From Streptomyces albiflavescens (lineage in GTDB: Bacteria > Actinomycetota > Actinomycetes > Streptomycetales > Streptomycetaceae): a DNA stretch of 64,000 nt. Within the stretch, counting starts at the first letter, position 1; every line of letters begins with the position of its first letter. The DNA lies in NCBI RefSeq assembly GCF_014645835.1, contig NZ_BMMM01000001.1, forward strand, positions 982,834-1,046,833, in the 5' to 3' direction. Position numbers and translations under genes: made by a program. The notes under the pieces are model-generated. The model was not told the DNA's origin and searched no databases. It saw only the letters and a program-made list of their open reading frames with translations. Positions 8,155-17,638 of the stretch are shown in pieces.

Positions 8155-9033
8155 GTGGGACGTCCCGAATGCCCCGTCGACCACAGCGCCCCCGCTCGCG
8201 GCCGCCTCGCCCAGCACCTGCGCCGCCATCGCGAGCTGGCTCAGCTGACCTACGGTGAACTCGCCCGGCGCACCGGCCGGTCGGCGGCCACCCTCAAGCG
8301 GGCCGCGTCGGGAAAGACCGTGCCCAGGCTCAGCACGGTCGAGGCCTACATCACCGGCTGCGCAGACGACGCGGACGCGGTCCAGGCCGCGACCGCGCTG
8401 TGGCGCGCGGCCCGGATCGAAGAGCGCGGCCGCCTCGGCGCCCTGCGCGCACCGCGCCCCGAGCTCATCGGCGACGCCGGTGACCTCAGCAATGCCCTCG
8501 AGGTGCTGTACGAGAACGCCGGAGCCCCGAGCCTGCGGGAGCTGCGCGAGCGGTCGGGCAACCTACTGGCGCTGCCCGTCAGCAGCGCCGCCCGCATCGT
8601 CAACCGTAAGGCCCTCCCCGCCGATGCACCGCAGCTGAAAGCGTTTTTGACCGGCTGCGGCCTGTCGGCCGAGCAGCACGGCCCCTGGGAGAGGGCCTGG
8701 AAGAAGATCGCCTCCCGGCGGACGGCCGGCTCCACCGCAGGCACCGCCGCCCTGCCGTCCCCCGGGTCCGCCCACCAGCTGCTCCCGTCGCGCAGGCCGG
8801 CCCGGGCGGACTGGTCCGAGTTCACGGCCCATGCGTATCCGCCACAGGAGGAAAACCACGAGCCCGGGCCCCGAAGGGCCGACGCAGCAGCGCAGCTTCC
8901 GGCCCGGGCACGCTACCGCCTCGTGGCACTCAAGGAGCTCCTTGAGGCCGAGGCGCAGCGCAACGGTGTCACCCTCGACGCCGCGCTCCGCGAAGCCTGG
9001 CGGCCCCATGCTCTCCTTACGCCGACTGAGTGA
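8155..9033 (+). CDS. Duplicated helix-turn-helix regulator
   Basis: A 292-aa protein starting at GTG 8155. The N-terminal part has an XRE-like HTH: LAQHLRRHRELAQLTYGELA followed by RRTGRSAATLKRAASGKTVP. A second, more divergent HTH-like unit lies at about residues 128-175, with 'SLRELRERSGNLLALPVSSA'. The C terminus is basic and ends in 'YRLVALKELLEAEAQRNGVTL'. Such Streptomyces proteins are often linked to mobile or arm-located loci. It follows a small membrane protein gene by 11 bp. Targets are unknown. Confidence 0.65.
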   Translation: MGRPECPVDHSAPARGRLAQHLRRHRELAQLTYGELARRTGRSAATLKRAASGKTVPRLSTVEAYITGCADDADAVQAATALWRAARIEERGRLGALRAPRPELIGDAGDLSNALEVLYENAGAPSLRELRERSGNLLALPVSSAARIVNRKALPADAPQLKAFLTGCGLSAEQHGPWERAWKKIASRRTAGSTAGTAALPSPGSAHQLLPSRRPARADWSEFTAHAYPPQEENHEPGPRRADAAAQLPARARYRLVALKELLEAEAQRNGVTLDAALREAWRPHALLTPTE

Positions 9034-9308
9034 CACTGACGGCGGCCAAAGCGATACCACGGGCCAGCCCAGGGCCAGCCGCAGGAGCCGGTTGATCTGC
9101 CGGGCCACGTTGAGGGGCGCGGCGAGGTCTCCCCCGCCGCGCGGCGGGCGTTCCGGAGGGCGGGACCCGACTGCCAAGCTCAAGCAGGATGAGATCCGGT
9201 CTTGCCCGAGCGGCAGTCTGCCGACAACAGCCCATAGGTGAGCTGAGTTCGGGCGCGACCTCCGGCAGGACTTCCCAGGCACCGCGGGGGCCCGAACCCG
9301 TCGGCAGG
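9034..9308. other. Intergenic region, nothing recognised
   Basis: It lies between two convergent genes. Frames here are low complexity and no conserved motif is visible. Confidence 0.45.
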
Positions 9309-9354
9309 CCGTGACGGCTGGGGCGGTACCTATGCGCCGCCCCAGCCGTCACGG
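9309..9354 (-). terminator. Strong hairpin terminator after the PhoX-like gene
   Basis: Perfect 18-bp GC-rich arms (9309-9326 and 9337-9354) enclose a 10-base loop. It begins 6 bp past the stop codon of the PhoX-like gene on the minus strand and also faces the end of the HTH gene, so it may work in both directions. Confidence 0.8.
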
Positions 9355-9359
9355 GACGA

Positions 9360-10440
9360 TCAGGCGGTGGTCCGGAACGGTCCGGCGACCTCGTAGGTGA
9401 TGCCGCCGGAGGAGCTGCCGGACGTACCGCGCTGGCTGGAGAAGTAGAGCCGCTTGCCGTCGGGGGAGAATGCCGGGCCGGTGATTTCCGAGCTGGACTG
9501 GCCGGTGATGCGCAGGAAGGGGGCCACAATGTCGTCGGGGGTGATGATGCAGATCTCCATGTTGCCGCCGTCCTCGGCGACGAACAGGTCGCCTGAAGAA
9601 CTGCCGGTGACGTTGTCCACGCCGGTCAGCGGTGCGGTGCCGTTGGTGACCAGGCTGTCGTCGTAGGCCAGTTCGTAGGTGCTGCCCAGCAGGTTGAGCT
9701 GCCAGACGCGGTTGTCGCCCTTGGTGGTGAACCAGACGGTGTCGCTCGCGTAGTGGCAGCCCTCGCCGCCATTGAAGATCTTGGCGCCGGAGACCTGGTC
9801 GCGGGTGTAGGTCGGGGAGCCGTCCGGGTCGGGCACGTTCGTCCAGGTGAAGGAGCCGGAGGTGCCGGTGCCGGCGACCAGCACCTGCAGGGTGCCGGAA
9901 GACAGGTCGCCCCAGGTGGTGGGGATGAACCGGTAGAAGCAGCCGTCCGACTCGTCCTCGGTCAGGTAGATCACCTTGCGCACCGGGTCGGCCGCAGCCG
10001 CCTCGTGCTTGAAGCGGCCCAGCGCGTCACGGCGGATGGCGGCCTGAACCCCCCACGGGTCGGTCTCGTAGACGTAGCCGCGGCTCACTTCCTCACAGGA
10101 GAGCCAGGTGTTCCACGAAGTGGCGCCACCCGCACAGTTGTTCCGCGTGTTGGACAGGATGCGGTAGGCACCCGTGATCGTGCCCGAAGAGTTGAACTTG
10201 ACGGCGCCCGCGCCGCCACCGGTGCCAATCTCCGAGTTGGAGACGTAGATCCAGCCCGTGCCGTCGGCGAAGCACGCGCCGCCGTCGGGGGCGTTGTGCC
10301 AGGTGTACGAGGTGCCGGGGACCGTCTGGCCGGAACGGGCGATGACTCTGCTGGTAAAGCCGCTGGGCAGCATGATCCCGTTGGCGTCGGCTGCCAGCAG
10401 GCCACCGTACGGGCTCGTGCCGTTCTGGGCCGGGGCCGCG
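9360..10440 (-). pseudogene. PhoX-like (DUF839) phosphatase, 5' end removed by an IS
   Basis: About 360 residues of a PhoX-type beta-propeller protein remain. Visible motifs include 'YGGLLADANGI'-like opening, 'TWHNAPDGGACF', 'WNTWLSCEEVSRGYVYE', 'AVYLTED'-like 'VIYLTEDESDGCFYRFIP', 'GGEGCHYASDTVWFTTKGDN' and 'FSPDGKRLYFSSQRG'. PhoX enzymes are calcium/iron-dependent secreted alkaline phosphatases. The N-terminal signal peptide and start are gone: the frame runs straight into the IS630-family element, whose end at 10443 abuts it. I did not find the missing 5' part beyond the other IS end, so the insertion was accompanied by a deletion or rearrangement. Confidence 0.75.
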
Positions 10441-10442
10441 TA

Positions 10443-11658
10443 GTGCTGGGTTCCTCTTTCGCTGGGTATATGTCCTGGTGGCGGGGTAGTTGAGGGTGCT
10501 CGGGGGCGGGTGCTGGACGATGGTTTTACGGGCACGACCGGGGCGTGACGAGGACGAACGGGCCGTCGTTCGCCGATTGGCGCGGGCACGGAAGGCTCCG
10601 CGGGATGCAGTGATGCGGGCCCAGATGATCGAGCTGAGCTGGTCGGGGCTACGAGTGCCGGCGATCGCCGTAGAACTGGACTGCAGCCAGAAGACGGTCC
10701 GGTGCTGGCTGCACCGCTTCAACCGCTTCGGCCTGCAAGGGCTGGATGATCTGGGCGGGCAGGGCCGCAAGAGGCGGATCACCGAGGAGGAACGGTCGAG
10801 GATCATCTCCCTGGTCAAGACCGTGCCGCCGGGTCGGCTGCGTTGGGAGCCCGTCGGGGAGCTATGGGCCTTCGACGAGTCCGGGCCATCCGAGTGGACG
10901 CTGGATTCTCTGGCCGCGGCAGCGCGGGCCGAGGGGATCGAGGTGGGCCGCTCACAGGTCCGCCGCATCCTGCTCGCCGAAGGCGTGCGCTGGCGCCGCA
11001 CCCGGTCCTGGACGCGATCGAAGGACCCGGACTTCGTCCCAAAAGGACACGGATCATCGGCCTCTACACCCACCCGCCCGACGACGCGACGGTGATCTGC
11101 GCCGACGAGCTGGGGCCCGTGATCCCGCGGACCTTCCCGCCCGCACCCGCCTGGTCACCCGACGGGCACCGGATCAAAGCGGAACTCGACTACAGCCGCG
11201 GACCCGAGAAAACCTGGGTCTACGAGGCCTTACGCGTCCGGGACGGCCAGCAGATCACCATGGCCGCTTCCTCCCGCAACAGCGTCTTCTACCAGCAGTT
11301 CCTGCAACAGATCGAAGACGCCAACCCGACCGGCGAGCTCTGGATCGTCACCGACAACCTGTCCAGTCACAACAGCCTGTCCACCCGGACCTGGCTCGAA
11401 GACCATCCCCGCATCCACCACGCCTTCATCCCCGTCGGCGCGTGCTGGCTCAACCTGCAGGAAGGCTGGTGGCGCATCTTCCGCAAAGCCGCCCTCGCCG
11501 GCCGCTCATTCGCCCACCGCGACGACATCGAACACGCCACCACCCTTGCAACCAGCCAGCTCAACTCCCGTGCCACCGCCTGGGTCTGGGGCAGACCCGC
11601 ACCGCCAACCCGCCGACTACGGCGCCGATATGTGTACACCGTTTGAGGAACCCAGCAC
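10443..11658 (+). mobile_element. IS630-family insertion sequence, nearly intact
   Basis: The element is 1216 bp. Its ends are perfect 14-bp inverted repeats: GTGCTGGGTTCCTC at 10443-10456 and GAGGAACCCAGCAC at 11645-11658. The flanks are TA on both sides (10441-10442 and 11659-11660), the target duplication expected for the IS630/Tc1/mariner group. It carries one transposase in two overlapping frames. It disrupts the PhoX-like gene. Sharp ends and an intact reading suggest recent insertion. Confidence 0.92.
10520..11646 (+). CDS. IS630-family transposase made by -1 frameshifting
   Basis: Frame A (ATG 10520, or TTG 10490) encodes HTH domains: 'DAVMRAQMIELSWSGLRVPA', 'DCSQKTVRCWLHRFN' and a Winged-helix-like 'VGRSQVRRILLAEGVRWRRT'. 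It ends at 11095. Frame B continues the DDE domain with 'ICADELGP', 'LWIVTDNLSSHNS' and 'LNLQEGWWRIFRK' to 11646. The frames meet at CCCAAAA (11038-11044), read C-CCA-AAA in frame A, a canonical -1 slippery heptamer. A shift there gives PKRTRIIGLYTHP and a full-length transposase of about 375 aa. The frameshift is inferred from the sequence. Confidence 0.85.
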
Positions 11659-11706
11659 TAGGCCTGCCCCGCGAGAGGATGCCTTCACGTCTCGGCGCGG
11701 CGGAAC

Positions 11707-12447
11707 TTACGGTTTGTGGGTTACCCAGAGCAGTTCCGCCGGCCAGCGGTGTGCCCAGTCGGGTGGGTCGGTTTCGTTGTAGCCGTTGAGTGTTCCGAGT
11801 TCGGGCCGCGGCTCGATGAGGTCGTCGATGATGAGACCCGCGCCGCGCAGGACCTTGACCCAGTCGCCGTAGGTGAGCTGATAGCTGGTCGCGCCGTCGT
11901 CTTCGGCGATGGTGTTCAGCCCGAAGTAGTCCTGCTGCAGCGTCGTGGTCACGCGGCTGGCGGCTTCGTCGTAGCAAGCTTCGAACCATGGGCTGGCGAC
12001 GTTGAACACCAGGCGCCCGCCTCGGCCCAAGACGCGTGCGGCCTGCGGGACGGCCAGGTGCGGGGGCGCCCAGCTGAGCCCACCGAAGTCGCAGAACACC
12101 AGGTCGAAGCTGTCGGCGGCGAAAGGGAGTTGTTCGGCGGCGCCTTGCACCAGCGGGTAGCGGGCCGCTCCCATCGCGCGGGCCGCTGCGGCGAGTTGGG
12201 CTTCGGACAGGTCGAGCCCGACCACGGTGGCGCCCTCGGCGGCGAGCTCCCTGGACCACTGGCCGGCGCCGCAGCCGAGTTCGAGGACGCGTTTGCCGGT
12301 GACGTCGCCCAGGGCGTGCAGGTGCGCGTCGGGGATGGAGTACATGCCCCACAGCCGGGGTGTGGCGCCGATTTGCGGGTCGTGCTCGTGCTGGTAGGCG
12401 CTGCTGATCTGGTTCCAGAGCCGCCGGTTGGCGGGGATGCTGTCCAC
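11707..12447 (-). CDS. SAM-dependent methyltransferase
   Basis: A 246-aa class I methyltransferase. GTG at 12447 is chosen because homology-like sequence starts there (NRRLWNQISSAYQHEHDPQI); the longer open frame is Arg/Pro-rich. Motif I is VLELGCGAGQWSRELA, motif post-I is VVGLDLSEAQL, and 'FDLVFCDFGGLSW' fits motif II. The C-terminal half has 'ARVLGRGGRLVFNVASPWFE'. Substrate unknown. It sits just beyond the IS630-family element and ends about 47 bp from it. Confidence 0.85.
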   Translation of the reverse strand: MDSIPANRRLWNQISSAYQHEHDPQIGATPRLWGMYSIPDAHLHALGDVTGKRVLELGCGAGQWSRELAAEGATVVGLDLSEAQLAAAARAMGAARYPLVQGAAEQLPFAADSFDLVFCDFGGLSWAPPHLAVPQAARVLGRGGRLVFNVASPWFEACYDEAASRVTTTLQQDYFGLNTIAEDDGATSYQLTYGDWVKVLRGAGLIIDDLIEPRPELGTLNGYNETDPPDWAHRWPAELLWVTHKP

Positions 12448-12723
12448 GTGCCGACTCCAGCACTGCCTGCCGGGGGCGGTCAACACGATTAGGGCACTGG
12501 CCGGCCCTCGCCTCGGTCCGGCCCTGGCTCGCCCCATGATCCGCCGGACGAGCCCTAGGGACGGACCGCGTCTGCGCCGCGGCGGCGCACCGAAGCCCGG
12601 CGACAGCAACCAGCCGGGCCCTCTCGCCCTGGCCTCGATCCCTCCCCCGCCGCGCGTACGCGTGACGACGCCCTTTGCACGGTCCACACGGACCGCGCAG
12701 GGGGCGCCTCTTCGTATCCGGGA

Positions 12724-13232
12724 TCAATGGAGGGCGTCGATGGGCTTCACGATCAGGGCGCGCGCGTCGACGCCATAGGCGGCGAGCTCCGTGAGCCTGG
12801 TGAACGCCCGTAGGTAGATGCCCAGTTTCGCCGGGGCCGTGACGGTCACCTTCGCGGCGAGCAGCTCCACGTTGACCCGCACGTCGTCGATGACCGTGAA
12901 CTGCTCCAGCGGCCACATGAGCTGTTCCCGCGGAACCGCGGCGGGAATGATCCCCAACGATGGACGGCAACGCCATGGACGCCAGGAGGGCGCCGAGCTG
13001 TCTGGCCATCACCCCCGTGTCGCCGACGCGAGGGCGCAGGACGTTCTCCTCGACGAGCGTCGGGAAGCGATGGTCGCCTTCGTGGACGACGCGGGAGCGG
13101 CGTATGCGGGCGTCGACTGCCCCGCTCACATCGTCGGGGGTGCCGCGGAAACCCGGGCCGTCGCGTAGCCGGGCTTTCGTGACGGATGCGAAGGAGCGAT
13201 ACGGAGTGGCCCTGATGTTGGTCAACTGAGGC
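12724..13232 (-). pseudogene. DUF5753 (Scr1-type XRE regulator) remnant, frameshifted
   Basis: Two minus-strand frames give pieces of the ligand-binding domain found in Streptomyces XRE-DUF5753 regulators. The upstream piece has 'GAVDARIRRSRVVHEGDHRF' and 'LVEENVLRPRVGD' with 'MARQLGALLASMALPS'. The downstream piece has 'LGIIPAAVPREQLMWPLEQF', 'VNVELLAAKVTVTAP' and 'YLRAFTRLTELAAYGVDARA'. The break is near 12958. The N-terminal HTH half is absent. The order and strand fit a single decayed gene. Confidence 0.65.
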
Positions 13233-13566
13233 GTCACGGTGACGTCAGCGTCGATCCGCAATCGCAAGAGTCCCCTTTGGGTCGCGCTCCCTCGCCTGAG
13301 GCTTACGGATTGACCGGCTGCCCGCTCACTTGACAGGTGCGAGCGGGCAGCGGCGCTCCCAACTGCACGCCGCACTACTGACCGAGCTTCGCACGACCTA
13401 CTTGCCGTTCGGCACGGCGCGTCGATGAACGGGTTCCCGAACGGCAGCGGACGATTCCGGATCTTCGTGCGGCTGCGGGCGATGACCGGTGTGGACATAG
13501 TTTGTCCAGACTCGGTCAAGTAGTGAGTCCGGGGGGACCCGACGACCGGCGATCTAGGTGTCGTCC
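13233..13566. other. Intergenic region, nothing recognised
   Basis: No convincing coding frame or RNA gene is visible. It contains the upstream side of the DUF5753 remnant and the downstream side of the serine hydrolase gene. Confidence 0.45.
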
Positions 13567-14745
13567 TCACCCGCACATCGCGTCCTCCTGCAATGCCTTC
13601 AGCGCGCCGTCGATCGGATGCGGCTGCGGATTCCCCTCCCCGTCCAGCTTGTTCCACCTCATCAGGTTGAGCGCTATCGACATCTGGCGGGTGCCGTCGG
13701 AGCGGGTCATGGACATCGTGACAGCACCCCAGACCGTCCCCCCGTTACCCCAGAACGTGCCGCAGCCCGGGATGTCGATCTTCTCCAGGCCCAGGCCGTA
13801 GGCGGATGTCGAGCCGTCCAGTTCGATCACGGGAGTCGTGCGTTGCATCTCCCTCAGCGACGCGCGGCTCACGATCTCTCCGTCGAGCAGTCTTCCGAAG
13901 AAGCGGTTGAGGTCGTTCATGGTGGACACCAGGTCGGCTGTGCCGGCCACCCACGACATGTTGTAGACGCTGTAGTCGCGCGGCGGGTCGATCAGGCCCC
14001 ACAGCGACTCGTACATCCGGGCGTGCGGGCCCTTGATGTGCGTGCCCGTCGGGAAGTAGGTGTGCTTCAGGCCCGCCCGCCGGATCACGTTCCTCGTGAT
14101 GTAGTCCTCGGCCCGCACGCCGGTCACCTTCACCAGCAGCTCGCACAGGATCAGGTAGTTGGTGTTCGAGTACACCCCGGGCGTGGCGTCCGGCTCGCCC
14201 GCCGGCGGTGCCGACAGGCCCAGTTCGATCAGCTCGGCCCGGCTGAACTGCCGGAACCGGTTGTCGTCCACGCTCTTCGGTGAGGGCACTTGGAGCGACG
14301 GGAAGGCGTACCGGATGTGGTCGGGGATGCCGCTGGTGTGGTTCAGCAGCATGCGGATCGTGATCTTCCGGCCGCGTTCGCCCTGGACCACGTCCGGAAG
14401 GTAGTCGGCTATCGGCGCGTCCAGGCGGATACGGCCCTCATCCACCTGCTGCAGGATCGCCGCCGCCGTGAAGGTCTTGGTGATGCTGCCCACGCGTTGC
14501 AGCATGTCCGGGGTGACCGGGCGGCCGGTGGCCACATCCGCCACCCCAGACGCGCCGCGCCACGCCCGGCCGGAGTCCCGTACCTCCGCGAACACCCCCG
14601 GCACGCCCGCCTCGTGGACACCGTCCAGGGCGGACTGCAATGCGGCCGCCCGGTCCGAGGTGTCTTGTGGCGGAGCCGCCGCCACCGTCCCCGCGCAGAT
14701 GCCCAGCGCGGCCACGCCACCGCATAAGGCCATTCGGATCTTCAT
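13567..14745 (-). CDS. Secreted serine hydrolase, class C beta-lactamase/DD-peptidase-like
   Basis: A 392-aa exported protein with an N-terminal signal peptide (KIRMALCGGVAALGICAGTVAAA). The catalytic motif SxxK is 'GSITK' near residue 90, the YxN motif is 'VYSNTNY', and 'LNHTSGIPD' is typical of the family. The third motif (HxG/KTG) appears as 'FWGNGG', as in several D-alanyl-D-alanine carboxypeptidases and esterases of this group. It is upstream of, and on the same strand as, nothing co-directional nearby except the esterase gene, which ends 20 bp before its start, so the two may be one transcript. Confidence 0.85.
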   Translation of the reverse strand: MKIRMALCGGVAALGICAGTVAAAPPQDTSDRAAALQSALDGVHEAGVPGVFAEVRDSGRAWRGASGVADVATGRPVTPDMLQRVGSITKTFTAAAILQQVDEGRIRLDAPIADYLPDVVQGERGRKITIRMLLNHTSGIPDHIRYAFPSLQVPSPKSVDDNRFRQFSRAELIELGLSAPPAGEPDATPGVYSNTNYLILCELLVKVTGVRAEDYITRNVIRRAGLKHTYFPTGTHIKGPHARMYESLWGLIDPPRDYSVYNMSWVAGTADLVSTMNDLNRFFGRLLDGEIVSRASLREMQRTTPVIELDGSTSAYGLGLEKIDIPGCGTFWGNGGTVWGAVTMSMTRSDGTRQMSIALNLMRWNKLDGEGNPQPHPIDGALKALQEDAMCG

Positions 14746-14764
14746 GACTGTCGTCCCTTCTCCA

Positions 14765-15667
14765 TCACATTCCGTCGGTCAGCGCGCGCCGCAGCGCCTC
14801 CGCGATCGCCGCCATCTGCCGCTGCGAGATCTCGGCGGAGAGGATCGCCTGCGAGCCGTGGAAGGTGCCCGGCCACTGGTGCAGCTCCACCGACACGCCC
14901 GCCTGCAGCAGCCGCAGCGCGTACGCGATGTCGTCGTCGCGGTTCGGGTCGTACTCCGCCGTGGCGACGTAGGCCGGCGGCAGGCCCGACAGGTCCTCCG
15001 CACGCCCGGCCGCCGCGTACGGCGTCGCGGTCGTGGACCCCAGGTAGTGCCGCCACGACAGGGCCGCGATGTCCCGGGTGACCCACGGCGTCTCGGTGAA
15101 GTTCCGCTGCGACCAGGTCTCCTGACGGTTGTCGAGCTGCGCCTCGTTGAGCAGCTGGAAGCGGATCCGCGGGCCTTGCTCGTCCCGCGCCCGCAGGGCC
15201 ACGGCGGCTGCGAGGCCCCCGCCCGCGCTGTGCCCGGCGACTGCGATCCGCTCGGGGTCGAAGCCGAGTTCGGCCGCGTGTCCGGCAGCCCAGAGCAGCA
15301 CCGTGTACACGTCGTCCAGCGCGGCCGGGAACGGGTCCTCGGGGGCCGTCCGGTAGCCCACCGAGATCACCACCGCGCCGGAACCCTGGGCCACCCGGGC
15401 GGCCCACGCGTGCTCGGTGTCCACGTCGCCGACGACGTATCCGCCGCCGTGCAGCCAGATGACCGCGCCCCCTGCCCCGCGCGGACGGTAGATCCGCACC
15501 GGCACGTCGGGATCGGCGGGTACCAGGTGGTCCTCGACCTCCAGGTCCGTGGTGTCCGGGGCGGGCCGGGCGGCGGCCAGTTCGGCGTACCGCTTGCGTT
15601 CGGCGACCGGGTCGGTCAGGTCCGCCTTGGGAAACAAGGGGACGAATGCCTCGAGTTCGGGATCCAT
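14765..15667 (-). CDS. Alpha/beta hydrolase fold-3 esterase (HSL-type)
   Basis: A 300-aa esterase/lipase of the hormone-sensitive lipase family. ATG at 15667 is preferred because AGGA lies 8 bases before it; ATG 15676 is the alternative. It has the oxyanion motif HGGGYVVG, the nucleophile elbow GHSAGGG, an Asp in 'AEYDPNRDDD' and the catalytic His in 'PGTFHGS'. It is read just before the serine hydrolase gene (20 bp gap) and is divergent from the PucR/CdaR-like regulator at 15777, which is the likely controller. Confidence 0.85.
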   Translation of the reverse strand: MDPELEAFVPLFPKADLTDPVAERKRYAELAAARPAPDTTDLEVEDHLVPADPDVPVRIYRPRGAGGAVIWLHGGGYVVGDVDTEHAWAARVAQGSGAVVISVGYRTAPEDPFPAALDDVYTVLLWAAGHAAELGFDPERIAVAGHSAGGGLAAAVALRARDEQGPRIRFQLLNEAQLDNRQETWSQRNFTETPWVTRDIAALSWRHYLGSTTATPYAAAGRAEDLSGLPPAYVATAEYDPNRDDDIAYALRLLQAGVSVELHQWPGTFHGSQAILSAEISQRQMAAIAEALRRALTDGM

Positions 15668-15776
15668 GACGGCCATCCTGACGGCCGCCCGCCGGCGGAT
15701 CATCCGCCATCCGTCGCGTATCCCGCCCCGATCGCACGCCGCCCGGCGCGCACCCACCCGCCTATCCTTGTCCGGC

Positions 15777-16811
15777 ATGGAGGCACTCGCCGTACGACTG
15801 TCGGGACTGGATCCGTACGTTGGCGGCGCGATCCGCGTCGTCGCGTTCTACGACACCATGATGCGCCGGAGAGTCGACCTGCCGGCCCTCACCCGGGCCT
15901 CCTCGGGGCTGGCCGAGTGCGTCGCCGGGCTGCGGCTGCACGGCTCGGGGCGGGCGATCCGTATGGGACCCGACGGCCGGGAGCCCTCCGGCCCGCCGTC
16001 GCCCCCGTCCAGCAGCGCGCCCCTCACCCTCGACGACGAGGAGATAGGCACGGTCTGGCTGGAACGCCCCGGCCCGCCCAACCCCCTCGACGAGGTCCTC
16101 CTCGACCGGCTCGCCATCGCCGCCGCCGCGGCCGTCGAACGGTACGGCCCCGCCCGCACCACCATGGCCGACCCCGCCCTTGTCGAACTGGTCATCAGCC
16201 CCGACACCGACGAGGCCGCCCGGGCCCGGGCGCTGCGGCTCCTCGGGTTCGCCGCCGAGCTGCCGGTCCGCGTCGCCGCTGTACGGTCACCGGTTCCACT
16301 CGACCGGGTCGGCGCGCTCGTCTGCCCGGGCCACCCGGTGAAGGCGGCGCCGCTCGCCGACGTGGGTGTGCTCCTGGCCATGACCCTGGACGCGGCCCGC
16401 TTCCCGGCCGATGTGCGCGCAGGCGTCGGTGCGGCCGAGAGCCCCGACCGCTCCTGGCGGCAGGCCCGCACCGCCCTGCGTTTCACCACCCCGCGTGAGC
16501 CCGTCGTCCGGTACGCCGACCTCGGTGCGCTGGCCCTCCTCGCCGAGCTACCCCCTGACACCGCGCGCGCCAACCCGGACGTGGCCGCCGTGGCCCGGGT
16601 CGCCGCGAGCCCGGAGAACCTGGAGACGCTGGACACCTACTGCGCCACCGGCTCCCTGCGCCGCGCCGCCGACCTCCTCCACCGGCACCACAGCAGCGTC
16701 GCCCGCCGCATCGAACAGCTCGGCCGGACCCTCGGCATCGACCTCACCGACCCCACGGGACTGACCCGCGCGCGGCTCGCCCTCACGGCGTGGCGGCTGC
16801 TCGGTGAGTGA
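15777..16811 (+). CDS. PucR/CdaR-type transcriptional regulator
   Basis: A 344-aa protein starting at ATG 15777. The C terminus has the family HTH: 'ETLDTYCATGSLRRAADLLH', then 'RHHSSVARRIEQLGRTLGID' and a basic end, like the HTH_30 domain of PucR/CdaR proteins. The N-terminal part (residues 1-120) looks GAF-like with a Pro-rich insertion. It is divergent from the esterase gene with 109 bp between the starts, which suggests it controls the esterase/hydrolase pair. Confidence 0.7.
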   Translation: MEALAVRLSGLDPYVGGAIRVVAFYDTMMRRRVDLPALTRASSGLAECVAGLRLHGSGRAIRMGPDGREPSGPPSPPSSSAPLTLDDEEIGTVWLERPGPPNPLDEVLLDRLAIAAAAAVERYGPARTTMADPALVELVISPDTDEAARARALRLLGFAAELPVRVAAVRSPVPLDRVGALVCPGHPVKAAPLADVGVLLAMTLDAARFPADVRAGVGAAESPDRSWRQARTALRFTTPREPVVRYADLGALALLAELPPDTARANPDVAAVARVAASPENLETLDTYCATGSLRRAADLLHRHHSSVARRIEQLGRTLGIDLTDPTGLTRARLALTAWRLLGE

Positions 16812-16884
16812 GCCACGCAGCCCCATCCCCATGTCCGATTCCCGCTAGCACCTCATGGCGCGCTGCCGAACACTGGACAGCGTG

Positions 16885-17095
16885 ATGGACGAGGACACCA
16901 GGTGCGAGGCCGTGCGCAGCCAGGACGCCCGGTTCGACGGGGAGTTCTTCTTCGCCGTACGGACCACCGATATCTCCTGCCGGCCCAACTGCCCGGCCGT
17001 GACGCCCAAGCGGGGCAACTTGCGGTTCTTTCCGACCGCCGCGGCCGCGCAGGGCTCCGGGTTCCGGGCCTGCCGGCGGTGCCTGCCGCGGATGG
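16885..17095 (+). pseudogene. Ada metal-binding domain remnant
   Basis: The frame from ATG 16885 encodes the N-terminal domain of Ada or Ada-AlkA alkylation-repair proteins: 'CEAVRSQDARFDGEFFFAVR', 'TTDISCRPNCPAVTPKR', 'NLRFFPTAAAAQGSGFRACR', then 'RC'. The four metal-binding Cys are kept, including the methyl-acceptor Cys in ISCRPNC. After about residue 70 the sequence changes abruptly into an antisense ISL3-family transposase piece, so the methyltransferase or glycosylase part is gone. Confidence 0.75.
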
Positions 17096-17391
17096 TCAGC
17101 CCCTCGACCTGCTCGGCGAAGGTCCGCCGTGCGCACGACGGCTCCTGGCACCGGAACTGCCGCACGGTCAGCCGTATCACCACGGGGCGTCCGCCGACCG
17201 CGGCGTCAGCGATTGTCCGCCGGTAACTGTCGTGAACACGGCTGGAGTTGATCCCGCAGCATGGACACCGTGCTGCCTCAGCAACGGTCGAAGGCGGTGA
17301 TCCTCACCCTGGCCTCGACGACTCGGATGTCTTCTATGGCCACGGCAGCCAAGTGCGGAGGGAGCAGGTCAAGTATCTGATCGCGTAACAC
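17085..17391 (-). pseudogene. ISL3-family transposase N-terminal remnant
   Basis: The minus strand from GTG 17391 reads LRDQILDLLPPHLAAVAIED, then after a frameshift near 17270 'CPCCGINSSRVHDSYRR', 'ADAAVGGRPVVIRLTVRQFR' and 'CQEPSCARRTFAEQVEGLT'. This is the zinc-ribbon head of ISL3 transposases. The catalytic part is missing; the left edge joins the Ada remnant at about 17090. Confidence 0.75.
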
Positions 17392-17638
17392 ATCCGTTCA
17401 AAAGATCGATCTACTGAACGGTCACGCTCGGCGATCCCGAAATGTTGATCAGAGCCATTCCGACTGGCCGCCGTCACGTGTCGCCGATCATGCTGACCTT
17501 CCACCTTCTTGGCCGTGGTACAGCCCCTGGGGCCACATCCGGGGCGGCGGGACTCCAGGAGTCCGAGGGCGATGAGTTTCGCCGTGGTGGCCAGTCTGTA
17601 TCCCCAACACGCGATCAACCGGACTCAAGGAAAGCATC

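Noticed and set aside
11561..13657. 698-aa minus-strand frame
   Set aside because: It mixes antisense-frame noise across the methyltransferase gene with one piece of the DUF5753 remnant; not one protein.
14468..16498. 676-aa plus-strand frame
   Set aside because: Its left part lies opposite the serine hydrolase and esterase genes and its right part is out of frame with the regulator gene; composition is Arg/Pro-rich.
17392..17638. Possible further transposase piece before the DHFR-like gene
   Set aside because: The minus frame has some transposon-like phrases but no motif I can place in a family.
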